DNA of 64,000 nucleotides. It comes from Archivesica marissinica (lineage: Eukaryota > Mollusca > Bivalvia > Venerida > Vesicomyidae). The position numbers were made by a program, and so were the translations under genes. The notes beneath the pieces were generated by a model, which was given only the letters and a program-made list of their open reading frames with translations, did not search any database and had not been told where the DNA came from. The stretch lies in the NCBI GenBank assembly GCA_014843695.1, contig CM026394.1, forward strand, positions 40,959,196 to 41,023,195, given 5' to 3'. Shown here in pieces: positions 25,645-35,008 of this stretch. Every line of letters starts with the position of its first letter. Within the stretch, counting starts at the first letter, position 1.

Positions 25645-26332
25645 GTACCAGCCATACTCGCCTATAAGACGCTCTCACCTATAAGACCACCCCCCTACTT
25701 TGACCCTGATATCTGTGGGTTTTGGCATGCACTCACATTATAAGACGGGTTGATAAAATGGACTCCAGACAATGTATAAATTGCATGTTTGGCAGGTTCG
25801 ATCCCCCTTCTGACCCTAATAAAATGAACAGTCTTTCAGATGGGGTCATTAAACCGAGGTCTCGTGTCGGTGCTTTACACTGTGCATGTAAAAGAACCAG
25901 AGGAAACTCTGGAATGGGTCTCTGTCTGTGTCATTGCACTATCCTCCAAAATCTAAAATGACTAATCTCTTCAGGAGGCGTCGCTCATATGGACAACCGG
26001 TAGCGACGATAAATAAACGTAAAACAAAACACATGCTGAAGATAAGTTGAAGAAATGGTCAGTGTCCGAGTTGTTTCTTTTCTAGAATGTAATTACCGTA
26101 TACCATTTAACACATTAAAAAAAATTCAGCACTCGCTTATAAGACGGGAAGCCACTTTGACGGATTTAAAGTGATTTCTTTTCTAAAACGTAACTATGGA
26201 TACCATTTAAAACATTAAAAAAAATGTTTTTTTAATTTTATTTATTTTTAGCACTCATAAGACGGGAAGCCACTTTGAGGCCATAATCTGGCGGTCAAAA
26301 AACTCTTCTTATAGGAGAGTATGGATGGTATT
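25645..26332 (+). mobile_element. 'ctcgcctataagacg' miniature element with nested SINE-Q
   Basis: The ends are 'ccatactcgcctataagacg' on the left and 'cttcttataggagagtatgg' on the right, an inverted pair. The inner landmarks are 'tgatatctgtgggttttggc' and 'gacgggaagccactttgagg'. A SINE-Q body lies inside at about 25785-26030, including 'ggcaggttcgatcccc' (B box), 'catgtaaaagaaccagagg' and the tail 'ggtagcgacgataaataaac'. The right end lies only about 40 bp from the stop codon of the SGPP-like gene, so it may sit in its 3' UTR. Confidence 0.65.
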
Positions 26333-26370
26333 ATGTGGACAGTGAACGCATCCTGTAAGGATTCACACAC

Positions 26371-26937
26371 TCAAAGCACTTCCATATAGTAATGTGGTCG
26401 ACCCAGTCCAAACTTGTTATGTAGAATGGGCACAGTCCAGCTGATTACAATACCAACAGCCATGTACGTTATAAACCTATACGCAATTTGTATTCTCGGA
26501 TGATGGCGGTCGGCCTTCTCCAGACCAAATAAATAGGATAGAAACTTCACGGAGAACGTCTGTACAACCGTCTTCACCAACGCTACAGTTATCACGCCAA
26601 TCATAAATCGGAGAACTCCGCAGGCGATGATTTTCAAACTTGGTATATCGACTTCTAACAAATCTTCTAGAGGAACTGCCTGCGACATTCCGTTGAAATA
26701 GTTACACCACTGTCCCATGAGGCATCCGGTCAACGAAGCAATGACCTTGACACAATCCGGTCGCGTCTGGTTCCCGATTTCTGGAGCCGGATATAGGACA
26801 GTCGAGAAGGCCATGCATAGCAGGAATAAAAGGATTGGTGAGGCCGGACTGGTTTGAATGAACCAGTCGATTTCTTCCTTGAAGGGAATAACAAACCCTG
26901 ATACGACTAGAGATATCAGACAGCCCACAATCACATC
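26371..26937 (-). CDS. SGPP: SGPP-like sphingosine-1-phosphate phosphatase, last coding exon
   Basis: The protein is an ER-membrane lipid phosphatase of the PAP2 group that would dephosphorylate sphingosine-1-phosphate. The exon is 567 bp, phase 0, with acceptor tttcag just upstream and a TGA stop at 26371-26373. It encodes 188 residues starting DVIVGCLISLVV, where the first Asp completes the PAP2 signature SRx5Hx3D begun in the exon at 32274-32363. Four or five hydrophobic segments follow. The C-terminal signature is LRFMIGVITVALVKTVVQTF and then IAYRFITYMAVGIVISWTVP, which matches the vertebrate SGPP1/2 C-terminus (RxxIG, Y(R/K)(Y/F)(I/V)TY, VP). The terminal tail GRPHYYMEVL extends a little beyond the vertebrate proteins. 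There are no frameshifts or internal stops, so it looks functional. Which vertebrate paralogue it matches best cannot be decided by eye. Confidence 0.9.
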   Translation of the reverse strand, partial: DVIVGCLISLVVSGFVIPFKEEIDWFIQTSPASPILLFLLCMAFSTVLYPAPEIGNQTRPDCVKVIASLTGCLMGQWCNYFNGMSQAVPLEDLLEVDIPSLKIIACGVLRFMIGVITVALVKTVVQTFSVKFLSYLFGLEKADRHHPRIQIAYRFITYMAVGIVISWTVPILHNKFGLGRPHYYMEVL

Positions 26938-26984
26938 CTGAAAGCATACACAATAAAACAGTTTAAAACTTTAGTATACAACGA

Positions 26985-27214
26985 TTGCGAAACAAGCTTT
27001 AACAACTAATATTAATCACTCTCGTTGGCGCGGATGAAAGCGTAAAAGTGGTCATTCGTGAGCGTGGGAGAGGAAACCGGATTAGCCGGAGAAAACCCAC
27101 CTGTCCGATCTGGGACCCGACCACCGTACCATCTCACATACTTCCCGGTCTGAGGATCGAACCTGGGTTGCATTGGTGAGAATCGTGCGCGCTAACAACT
27201 GCGCTAATAGGACA
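26985..27214 (-). mobile_element. SINE-V, full length
   Basis: On the minus strand it reads a head with 'tagcgcagttgttagcgcgc' (A box), 'gcaacccaggttcgatcctc' (B box), 'ggtgggttttctccgg', the V-like core and the tail 'gttgttaaagcttgtttcgc'. It lies in the SGPP-like intron about 50 bp from the last exon. Confidence 0.85.
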
Positions 27215-27217
27215 TAT

Positions 27218-27386
27218 GTTAAGCAGCCAGCCAATGGAATCAAATAAAGTGGCTGCTTAGCACAGGTGACTTAATAGAAGTCAAAGGTATAATGAAACAG
27301 CATATTGGGAATCTATAAACTGGCTGCTTAATACAGGTTGGCTGCTTAATAGAGGTGGCCACTAACACAGGTTTGATTGCATGTAC
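27218..27386 (-). mobile_element. 'acagtcaaacctg' inverted-repeat element copy
   Basis: It contains 'ttaagcagccagcca', 'ggctgcttagcacaggtgac' and ends 'ggtggccactaacacaggtt' plus 'tgattgcatg'. Better-preserved copies at 44109-44265 and 59933-60187 have inverted ends ACAGTCAAACCTG. It is intronic and non-coding. Confidence 0.65.
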
Positions 27387-27407
27387 AAATATTTCCTGTC
27401 AGCACAG

Positions 27408-27884
27408 TTAACACTTTCCCTCATAGAAGCACCTCTCGACGCCATTACCAATACGACATACATTGACAATGTAGTAGCCAAACCAATGTTCATAATAAAG
27501 GCCAGAATCTCATGTAGTCCCAGTAATATCTATGGAGGTGGGATAGATATGGCGACTACTTATCCACTGCATGATAGCTAAATGGCTGTCGTTTGTATGC
27601 AGATATAATAATATATTAACCTAAATCTCATGTAGTCCCAGTAATAGCTATGGAGGTGGGATAGATATGGCGAATACTTATCCACTGCATGATAGCTGAA
27701 TGGCTGTCATTTGTATGGAGATATAATAGTATATTAACCTAAATCTCTATGTAGTCCCAGTAATATCTATGGAGGTGGGATAGATATGGCGACTACTTAT
27801 CCACTGCATGATAGCAAAATGGCTGTCGTTTATATGGAGATATAATAGTATATTAACTTAAATCTCTATGAAGGAAAGGGTTAA
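27408..27884 (+). mobile_element. TTAA miniature element X
   Basis: TTAACACTTTCCCTCATAGA to ATGAAGGAAAGGGTTAA. One alpha unit is followed by about three beta units of 118-119 bp ('atctatggaggtgggataga'). It lies in the SGPP-like intron. Confidence 0.85.
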
Positions 27885-28006
27885 AATAGCCCACTATAAT
27901 GATCTGATTATGATAAAATGAAGGGAAAAAAATTAAAACAAAAATAATTTTAGCCCTAGCTTAAAAGAAAGGAAGCAACCTTGAGGCCATAATCTGGTGG
28001 TAAAAG

Positions 28007-28279
28007 CAGGGTTCATTCTAGATCAGAATTTTTGGGAGAAGTGAGAAAGCGCATGATCGCGCATACTTCTGCAAAATAGGGTTAAAATGCACAGTACAAC
28101 CATTAAATACAACATTTGAATAGAAGGAGTGCTTTATAGTGGGCCAGTGTATGTTACTAGACAAAATTTTGTTTGAAAATCATTTATTTTATTTTATGGA
28201 GAAGTGGGGCCCCCAGAGGGCGAAGTCAGGGTCCCTAGGGAGACAATTTCGCCCACATCGCCCTCTAGAATGATCCTTG
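28007..28279 (+). mobile_element. CAGGG miniature element, intronic
   Basis: CAGGGTTCATTCTAGATCAG to 'cctctagaatgatccttg'. The flanks match over 8 bp (ggtaaaag on both sides). The host sequence is another 'aagccaccttgaggccataa' element. It has internal deletions relative to the copy at 61780. Confidence 0.8.
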
Positions 28280-28396
28280 GGTAAAAGACTCGTCGTATAG
28301 CGAGCCTGTACGGCATATCTGATCCTGCTATTAAACAGAATATTATGATAAAATGAAGAGAGAACAAATTAAAACAAAAATAATTTTAGCACTCGC

Positions 28397-28643
28397 TTAA
28401 CCCATTTCATTCTGGATACCGTTCAAACAGTATTTGCAAAGAATATAGAGCCAGATCAACCGCCACGGAACGTTACGTCTGATCAGGCTCTATGGTGTTT
28501 GCTAGTCAGATGATCTTGCTAAGACACTTGGCTATATAGCAAACAACATAGATCCTGATCAGCACGCAGCGTCACGCTACGGCTGATCTGGATCTATGTT
28601 GTTTGCAAAAGCCTTTAAATATATCCAGAATGAAATGGGTTAA
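28397..28643 (+). mobile_element. TTAA miniature element F2 with perfect TIRs
   Basis: TTAACCCATTTCATTCTGGA at the left pairs perfectly with TCCAGAATGAAATGGGTTAA at the right. It is the best-preserved member of F2. Inside are two hairpins of the 'gatcctgatcag'/'ctgatctggatc' type. It is inserted in a 'cactcgctta...aagccaccttgagg' element, with TTAA at both junctions. Confidence 0.9.
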
Positions 28644-28867
28644 ATCACAGGAAGCCACCTTGAGGGCATAATCTGGTGGTAAAAAGACTCGTCTTATAGG
28701 CGAGTCTGTACGGCATATCTAATCCTGCAATCAAACAGAATACTGCTTCAGCTGATCAAAAAGTCAATGAAAGGATTAGCTGATAAATGAAGGTGTTTAG
28801 TACAGGCGATATCATTACTTATTCAATGATTAATTCTTGTCTATATAGCAAATATCAATACATGTGG

Positions 28868-29102
28868 ATGTCGCGATAACGCAGTGGTAACGCGTTCGCT
28901 TCAGGAGTGAAAGGCCTGGTGTTTGAGTCCCCGCTGGAGCCGTTACGATAGTGCCCTTTGGCAAAGCATTCAAATTCCACATTTCCTCTTCTGTCTCCTC
29001 CGTAGCGATGGATTCCATCAGGAATGAGGTCTCGAGAGTGATTAATATAAATTGTAAGAACTTGTTTCGCAAATCGAGCTAAAATAAGTTTGTATAAACT
29101 AA
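28868..29102 (+). mobile_element. SINE-M, full length
   Basis: The tRNA-like head 'gatgtcgcgataacgcagtg' gives the A box and 'ctggtgtttgagtccccg' the B box. The conserved core 'tagtgccctttggcaaagca' and the tail 'tttcgcaaatcgagctaaaa' follow. I could not fit a full cloverleaf, so it is not annotated as a tRNA gene. Confidence 0.85.
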
Positions 29103-29199
29103 CATCAATACCCTACATTACAATGATAACAACTAAACAATAGGATATCACTCACAGGGATGCACGCTGGGCTGACCGCTGGGACCACATCCCTTGACC

Positions 29200-29315
29200 G
29201 ATTTATCCAAAATCGAATCACAACACCTTTCCTGGGTAGGCTCCAGCGGTTAACCAGTACTTGGTGGACCAACCTCCGTAAACTGTCAACTTTTTCATAT
29301 AAAATGAGACATGAC
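29200..29315 (-). mobile_element. SINE-L body adjoining the head array
   Basis: On the minus strand it reads 'aaaagttgacagtttacgga', 'accaagtactggttaaccgc' and 'tggagcctacccaggaaagg'. The B-box part of the head is missing, and the sequence runs straight into the 68-bp head array. Confidence 0.75.
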
Positions 29316-30199
29316 CGTAACCACTCGACCACGGAGGCGGATCAGTGAAGATAGGTTACAGTGGTATACAAGTCAGCGACCGTAACCACTCGACCACGGG
29401 GGCGGACCATCACAGAAGATAGGTTACAGTGGTATACAAGTCAGCGACCGTAACCACTCGACCACGGAGGTGGACCCCGTGACCATCAATGACCGTAATC
29501 ACTCGACCACGGAGGCGGACCATCAGTGATGATAGGTTACAGTGGTATACAAGTCAGCGACCGTAACCATTCGACCACGGAGGCGGACCATCAGTGATGA
29601 TAGGTTACAGTGGTATACAAGTCAGCGACCTTAACCACTCGACCACGGAGGCGGACCATCAGTGATGATAGGTTACAGTGGTATACAAGTCAGCGACCGT
29701 AATCACTCGACCACGGAGGCGGACCATCAATGAAGATAGGTTACAGTGGTATACAAGTCAGCGACCGTAATCACTCGACCACGGAGGCGGACCATCAATG
29801 AAGATAGGTTACAGTGGTATACAAGTCAGCGACCGTAATCACTCGACCACGGAGGCAGACCATCAATGAAGATAGGTTACAGTGGTATACAAGTCAGCGA
29901 CCGTAATCACTCGACCACGGAGGCGGACCATCAATGAAGATAGGTTACAGTGGTATACAAGTCAGCGACCGTAATCACTCGACCACGGAGGCGGACCATC
30001 AATGAAGATAGGTTACAGTGGTATACAAGTCAGCGACCGTAATCACTCGACCACGGAGGCAGACCATCAATGAAGATAGGTTACAGTGGTATACAAGTCA
30101 GCGACCGTAATCACTCGACCACGGAGGCGGACCATCAATGAAGATAGGTTACAGTGGTATACAAGTCAGCGACCGTAATCACTCGACCACGGAGGTGGA
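29310..30199 (-). repeat. 68-bp array of SINE-L tRNA-like heads, about 13 units
   Basis: On the minus strand each unit starts 'ccgcctccgtggtcgagtg', carries the A box and 'cgctgacttgtataccactg', and ends 'catcattgatggt' or close to it. The B box (gggttcgagcc) is absent from every unit. Later units (29700-30180) are nearly identical to each other, while the first ones are irregular, so amplification proceeded towards the right. The flanking SINE-L body at 29200-29315 identifies the source. It lies within the SGPP-like intron. Confidence 0.92.
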
Positions 30200-30232
30200 C
30201 TACTTATAGATGGATATGTCCGCAGGGATCAG

Positions 30233-30530
30233 TTTAGAGGGCGATGTGGGTGAAATTGTCGCCCTAGGGACCCTGACTTCGCCCTCTGGGGGCCCCACTT
30301 CTCCCTAAAAATAATAATATTTTTTGGTTTTTACGATTTTCAAACAAAATTTTGTCTAGTAAAATACACTGGCCCATTATAAAGCACTCCTTCTATTCAA
30401 ATGTTGTATTTAATGGTTGTACTGTGCATTTTAACCCTATTTTGCAGAAGTATATTAAAGAACACCATTTAAGGAAACGATCACGCGCTTTCTCACTTCT
30501 CCCACAAATTCTGACCTAGAATGAACCCTG
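30233..30530 (-). mobile_element. CAGGG miniature element, intact ends
   Basis: CAGGGATCAGTTTAGAGGGC to 'ctgacctagaatgaaccctg'. It is flanked by tgtccg and tgtccc, a 5/6 match to the 6-bp duplication seen elsewhere. Internal family phrases are 'gtcgccctagggaccctgac' and 'ggccccacttctcccta'. Confidence 0.85.
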
Positions 30531-30534
30531 TGTC

Positions 30535-30680
30535 CCTCTTAACGTTTATACAAATTTATGTTAGCTCAATTGTGAATCAAGCTTTTGCCAAAATAGAATA
30601 GATTAATCACTCTCGAGACCTAATTTCTGATGGAATCCATCACCATGAGGGAGAGAGACGAGGCAATGTGGAATTTAACC
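30535..30680 (-). mobile_element. SINE-M, 5' truncated
   Basis: Minus-strand copy from the tail ('tttatacaaatttatgttag') to 'gaggcaatgtggaattta'. The core and head are missing. The next 330 bases, to 31011, show no recognised feature. Confidence 0.75.
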
Positions 30681-31011
30681 ATCATATTAATGCTCTATGA
30701 AACATTCATTGCCCCCCATTGTATCAAAACAACGGTCTGTTCAACTGGTTTTGGTCACCAGTCCGTGTTTTTGACCGACACCATCAATTAAATCAAACGT
30801 AAGTATAAAAGTCAGACAAGATTAGATACAATAATCAGCTATGTTATCAAATTTATTAGCGATATTCGCTCTAATGTTTCGTAATAATTCGTTCATACCC
30901 TAAATTGTGTACATTGTACATCCTGTGGTCGTAAACAATAAAAATAATACACGTTCTAGTTATCAGTCATTCTCATGAACTGAGAGCGAGCGACTACATA
31001 CTTAGTAAGAT

Positions 31012-31570
31012 TAGATGGCTACGAGGTAAACAATAGACACTAGTCAGTTACTGCCCCTGAATACGCCTAAAAGTAGATTGGTCCTCTTAACCCTTTCAAC
31101 ACCACAGACCTCTAAATAGGCTTACAAAAAGTGTAGATCCAGATGAGCCGGCTCATGACGAGCCGTCTCATCAGGATCTGCACTTTTTGCCAGTAATATT
31201 ACTATTTTAAGACAAAATTACCCATTTTGATAAATGAACTGGTCCAAATGTAATTTTCTGATTAATTTATCGGTCTAAATATATCATGGACCAGTCCATG
31301 TGAGTTACTTGGTGTTGAATGGGTTAATTGGTTTCCTCTGTTTTTATCATTGCTTCGTTTGCACCATTCATTTTAATCCGTTTTCTCATCTTATAATTAT
31401 TAAATTAATATTAATAAATCTCGACAGATATCCTACAGCAAATCCAATGGATACGTTATTGTAAAAATTGGTCTTGAATTCATTTTGATAAAATTAAATT
31501 TATCCTACCGCAACATCTGGTTAGACACCAACAGTAAAAACCAAGGAATGGATCAATAGTCAAACCGGTC
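31012..31570 (+). mobile_element. Element D copy, split by an F1 insertion
   Basis: It contains 'gtcagttactgcccctgaat' and 'gattggtcctcttaa', then the F1 insert, then 'ttggtttcctctgtttttat', 'ctcgacagatatcctacagc' and 'ccgcaacatctggttagac'. The same order occurs at 56900-57166 without the F1 insertion, and reversed at 39776-40170. No coding frame is seen. Confidence 0.75.
31087..31327 (-). mobile_element. TTAA miniature element F1 (copy 6), with empty-site paralogue
   Basis: TTAACCCTTTCAACACCACA to TTGGTGTTGAATGGGTTAA. The host reads 'ggtcctc-TTAA' before and 'TTAA-ttggtttcctctg' after. The paralogous uninserted site at about 56943-56965 reads 'ggtcctcttaagtggtttcc' with a single TTAA. Confidence 0.95.
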
Positions 31571-31811
31571 TTAACCCATTCAACCCCAAGTAACTGATAT
31601 GGACTAGTGCATGATATTATTAGACCAATAAATTAATAAGAACATTATCTTTGGACCAGTTCATTTATCAAAATGGGTAATTTTTTCTAAAAATAGTAAT
31701 ATTACTGGCAAAAAGTGCAGATCCTGATGAGACGGCTCGTCATGAGCCGGCTCATCTGGATCTACACTTTTTGTAAGTCTATTTAGAGGCCTGTAGTGTT
31801 GAAAGGGTTAA
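31571..31811 (+). mobile_element. TTAA miniature element F1 (copy 7)
   Basis: TTAACCCATTCAACCCCAAG to AGTGTTGAAAGGGTTAA with the central hairpin. It is immediately followed by an 'acagtcaaacctg' element fragment ('agtggctgcttaagacaggt'). Confidence 0.9.
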
Positions 31812-31934
31812 ACAACCAATTAGGGAATCACAGAAAGTGGCTGCTTAAGACAGGTTAGACTATATATGAAGTGTGAAATATTGCATGCTTTTTTGTGGGA
31901 TTTGAAACTACATGTACACGATGGTCGGTTGTGT

Positions 31935-32254
31935 TTAACTCTTTCACCACCACTGTCGCATAAAAGCGCCTTTGCAAAAAGCCGAGAACCCGATGAGACA
32001 GACGGAAGAGAACGTGCCGGCTGATCAGGCTATATGCTGATTGCTCGTCAGACAATGGAGCTGAATCACCTGTCCGAATAGCAAACAACATAGATCATGA
32101 CCAGACAGAACGTGCCGACTGATCAGGCTATATGCTGATTGCTCGTCAGACAGTGGAGCTGAATCACCTGTCCGAATAGCAAACAACATAGATCCTGATT
32201 ACGCCTCAGCTGATCTGGATCTGTGTTGTTTGCACAATTTACTGAAAGAGTTCA
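31935..32254 (+). mobile_element. F2-like element with internal duplication
   Basis: TTAACTCTTTCACCACCACT on the left and 'tactgaaagagttcaa' on the right are decayed termini. The block from 'gaacgtgccggctgatcagg' to 'ccgaatagcaaacaacatag' occurs twice in tandem (period about 125 bp). The element ends 20 bp before the SGPP-like exon's donor site. Confidence 0.75.
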
Positions 32255-32273
32255 AGCAATTAGATATACTCAC

Positions 32274-32363
32274 GAGTAGAGAGTGGACACCGAGGTACAA
32301 ACGACTTCCACATGTCATTAGGCACCATGTCACAGCCAGACCCACAATCAGCACGGGTGACAC
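32274..32363 (-). CDS. SGPP: SGPP-like, internal exon with PAP2 motif 3
   Basis: This 90-bp, phase-0 exon has acceptor tttcag on its 5' side and donor gtgagt on its 3' side, both on the minus strand. It encodes 30 residues: a hydrophobic stretch VSPVLIVGLAVTWCLMTCG and then SRLYLGVHSLL. Joined to the exon at 26937 it reads SRLYLGVHSLLD, an exact SRx5Hx3D, the third PAP2 phosphatase motif, containing the catalytic His and its Asp partner. This agrees with SGPP1/2, where SR(I/L)Y-x-GMH precedes D(V/I). The preceding exons (the transmembrane N-terminus and the KxxxxxxRP and PSGH-type motifs) should lie at higher coordinates; I did not find them in the window. Confidence 0.88.
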
Positions 32364-32472
32364 CTGAAAGGAATGCGAAATATCTTGTAAATATCTTGTG
32401 AAGTGTTTATATATATATATATAATTCTAACACTACCCAGCTAATAACATACATACTTGTAGAGTAAAATCT

Positions 32473-33015
32473 ACCTCGGGTTATTCTGCGATATACCTAC
32501 CTTGAACTATGCTGCGCGCGCACCGTGTTTTGGCTATTCCATTTATACAATGCGTGTAAAGTTTTATGAATGAAAGTCATGTGATGTTTGTAAAAAAATA
32601 CCGTGGGAATTCACGGAAGTGAGCTATTTTTAGAATCAGATAATCTCTTGTCCATCTTGATTTTCTGTTAAGTAACGTTTCAGTTACTATTCTGTACAGT
32701 TTTATTTGACAAAATAAATAAAATTATTGATCAGTTACAACTTTTGTTCATTTATGCACTAGATTGATATTTTCCATAAAAAATAACGTCATCACCCCTT
32801 ACGCGGGAGGAAATTTCGAAAGCCAAATGCAGCGGTGTTTGAAGAAAATATTCCTTTAAAATTATTAGAAGTAAGTCGTGTTAGAATCGAAATAATAAGT
32901 ATCAACCCTCGCTTGTCGTTCTTAAGCTTAGAAATATATCACTCAGGCCTTCGTGATATATTTCTACGCATAAGAACCTCAAACTCGTGTTATTCTGCGA
33001 TATACCACAGTGGAT
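32473..33015 (+). mobile_element. Dispersed element E
   Basis: It begins 'ctcgggttattctgcgatat' and ends 'actcgtgttattctgcgata', the two phrases being in direct orientation. It includes 'gatgacgttattttttatgg' in reverse. An opposite-strand copy with the same landmarks occupies 63120-63634. No ORF is convincing, and the superfamily was not recognised. Confidence 0.75.
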
Positions 33016-33038
33016 ACTTATTATTTCTTAAATATATC

Positions 33039-33290
33039 TTAACCCTTTGCCTGTTGAGTAAATAAAATCACATCTGCAAACAACATAGATCCAGATCAGC
33101 CATGGCCAAACTCCACGTCTTGATCAGGATCTATGTTGTTTGCTATTCAGCCAAGTGTTTTAGCAAACAGCATCTGATCTGGCTCTATGCTGTTTGCTAT
33201 TCAGCCAAGTGTTTTATCAAACAGCATCTGATCTGGCTCTATGCTGTTTGCAAAAGTCATTTTATCAGCAGCTAGTGTGCAAAGGGTTAA
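33039..33290 (+). mobile_element. TTAA miniature element F2
   Basis: TTAACCCTTTGCCTGTTGAG to 'gctagtgtgcaaagggttaa'. The core has 'agatccagatcagccatggc' pairing with 'cttgatcaggatctatgttg', then a block of about 50 bp ('agccaagtgttttagcaaac') twice in tandem. Confidence 0.88.
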
Positions 33291-33443
33291 GCAGCCAGCC
33301 AAGGGAACCACGGAAAGTGGCTGCTTAGCACAGGTGACGGCTTAATACTAGTAGAGGTCAAATGTGTCAAAAGCTCATTCACAGTTGTAGTTTGTCTTAC
33401 CATTAACGTTATGTTACCAATACAAATAGAAAATATGCATACT

Positions 33444-33684
33444 TTAACCCTTTCAACACCACATGCCTCTAAATAGGCTTACAAAAAGTGTAGATCCAGA
33501 TGAGCCGGCTCATGATGAGCCGTCTCATCAGGATCTGCACTTTTTGCTAGTGATATGACTATTTTTAGACATAATTACCCATTTTGATAAATGAACTTGT
33601 CCAAATGTGATTTTCTGATTCATTTATTGGTTTATGAATATCATGGACCAGTCCATGTGAGTTACTTGGTGTTGAATGGGTTAA
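33444..33684 (-). mobile_element. TTAA miniature element F1 (copy 8)
   Basis: TTAACCCTTTCAACACCACA-like left end and 'acttggtgttgaatgggtta' right end. The hairpin is 'gccggctcatgatgagccgt'. Confidence 0.9.
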
Positions 33685-33894
33685 AGCTTGATTTACAAAT
33701 TATAAGGATTATTCTCTTAACCAATCAGAATTCTGATATGTGTTATTACGCGTGTGTACATATAAGAAAGTATGTGATGGCTGTATGAAACTGAATACAA
33801 GCAATGTCATGTGATCAAATGGATTATAAGATACCGTTACCTACAGGAACACAGACGGAAAACAATGATGAACATTACAACACTTCTTTCAATA

Positions 33895-34205
33895 TTATTG
33901 AGTGAGTGAGTGAGTATTTGGTTTAACGGTGCTTCAGCACACTTCAGGCTATATCGCGCCGGGTTAAGTATATTGTATACAAGATAGTTAAAAATATATG
34001 TAGATAACGTACTGTATGTAGTAAAATTGTAATGAAAGGTCAAATGCAACCAAATTTATCAACATGTAAAAATGTAATGACAAAATACTTCAGTTGTAAA
34101 ACTGTATATAAACCAGTAAAACGTTACATTTTATGGAAAAGATGTTTCTTTTAAAAATGCAACGATGTATTTAAAATCGACTGTGTCGAAAAGCTCCTTC
34201 ATTGT
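33895..34205 (-). mobile_element. (ACTC)n-tailed dispersed repeat, minus copy
   Basis: The short 'tgagtgagtgagtgag' tract and 'gtttaacggtgcttcagcac' are the inverse of the tail at 19000-19080. The body 'gactgtgtcgaaaagctcct' matches 18611 in reverse. Confidence 0.75.
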
Positions 34206-34525
34206 CATAACTGTATAATATTTTTGACGAACGAGTGCTAAATCTACACAGTGAATTGTGTTCAACATTTATAGAGGAATGGCATGGTATACACCATGGT
34301 GGATCCTATCTTTTCAATAAAAATGAGTATGTGAAATGGGTCCAAGTCTTAGCCGTGACATTACTGTTTCCTCTCTATGGTTGGTGTGATAAACAGAAGA
34401 TGCTTTACCAATGTTTGGTTTAATCAATTGCAGTTTATTGAATTGTATGTTATTCCAAGTGGTTTGCCATATTGAAGTAATGTAAGAAAGAATCGATTGT
34501 CTAGAATCAGTGTTAATGTCCACTA
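34196..34525 (-). pseudogene. LINE ORF2 C-terminal fragment (decayed)
   Basis: The minus strand reads SILSYITSIWQTTWNNIQ, then EETVMSRLRLGPISHTHFY. After a frameshift and a stop it continues DPPWCIPCHSSINVEH. The W-x(3)-W helix, R(L)R(L/I)G-H-x-x-H-(F/Y) and C-x-x-C-x(n)-(V/I)EH are the usual tail of ORF2 in LINEs with an RNase H-type C-terminus. It is interrupted by at least one frameshift and a stop, so it is dead. It may belong to the same family as 60905-62709, but the two do not overlap. Confidence 0.75.
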
Positions 34526-34772
34526 AAAGGTGTCAGAGTGCACCATTTCATGTCTAGGTTTAAAAACATTCGGGAGGAAGAAGGCCCCCAGACAACTCTA
34601 ACGTGCTTAATTTAGTTCAAACAGGCTTGCATATAATTTTCAACTGGCTATGCCACTGACAGGTGACCATAGCACAGGTTTGATTGTACTTCAGGGCTGG
34701 AGTTAGAGGGACGGGGTGTGGGTGAAATAATATAGAAAATTATTTGCCTGTGTATTACTCATTCAACTGCGA

Positions 34773-35008
34773 TAGGGTTCATTCTAGGTCAGAATTTTTG
34801 GGAGAAGTGAAAAAGCGTGCAACCGAATCCTTAAATGGTGTTATTTAATAAATTTCAATAAAATTATGGTTAACATTCACAGTATGACCATTAAATACAA
34901 CATTTTAATAGGAGTGCTTTATAATGGGCCAGTGTATCTTACTGGACAAAATTTTGTATGAAAATTGTAAAAAGAAATTTAAAAAAACACTTTTTAGGGA
35001 GAAGTGGG
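34773..35008 (+). mobile_element. CAGGG miniature element, 3' end replaced by array
   Basis: It begins 'tagggttcattctaggtcag' (first base changed) and runs through 'ttaatagga...gtgctttata' to 'agggagaagtgggg', where the 48-bp array begins. The rest of the element, with its right TIR, is missing. Confidence 0.75.

Noticed and set aside
26702..26953. 83-codon minus-strand frame overlapping the SGPP-like exon
   Set aside because: An alternative frame of a clear coding exon; it crosses the splice acceptor.
28868..28940. tRNA genes at SINE heads (also 19650-19710, 46174-46250, 49575-49650)
   Set aside because: A and B boxes are present, but the stems and anticodon arm do not form a sound cloverleaf, and each is fused to a SINE body.
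33360..33440. Possible upstream SGPP-like exon ending at a GTAAGA donor
   Set aside because: Only about 14 hydrophobic codons lie between the donor and an F1 element, without an acceptor or any PAP2 motif.
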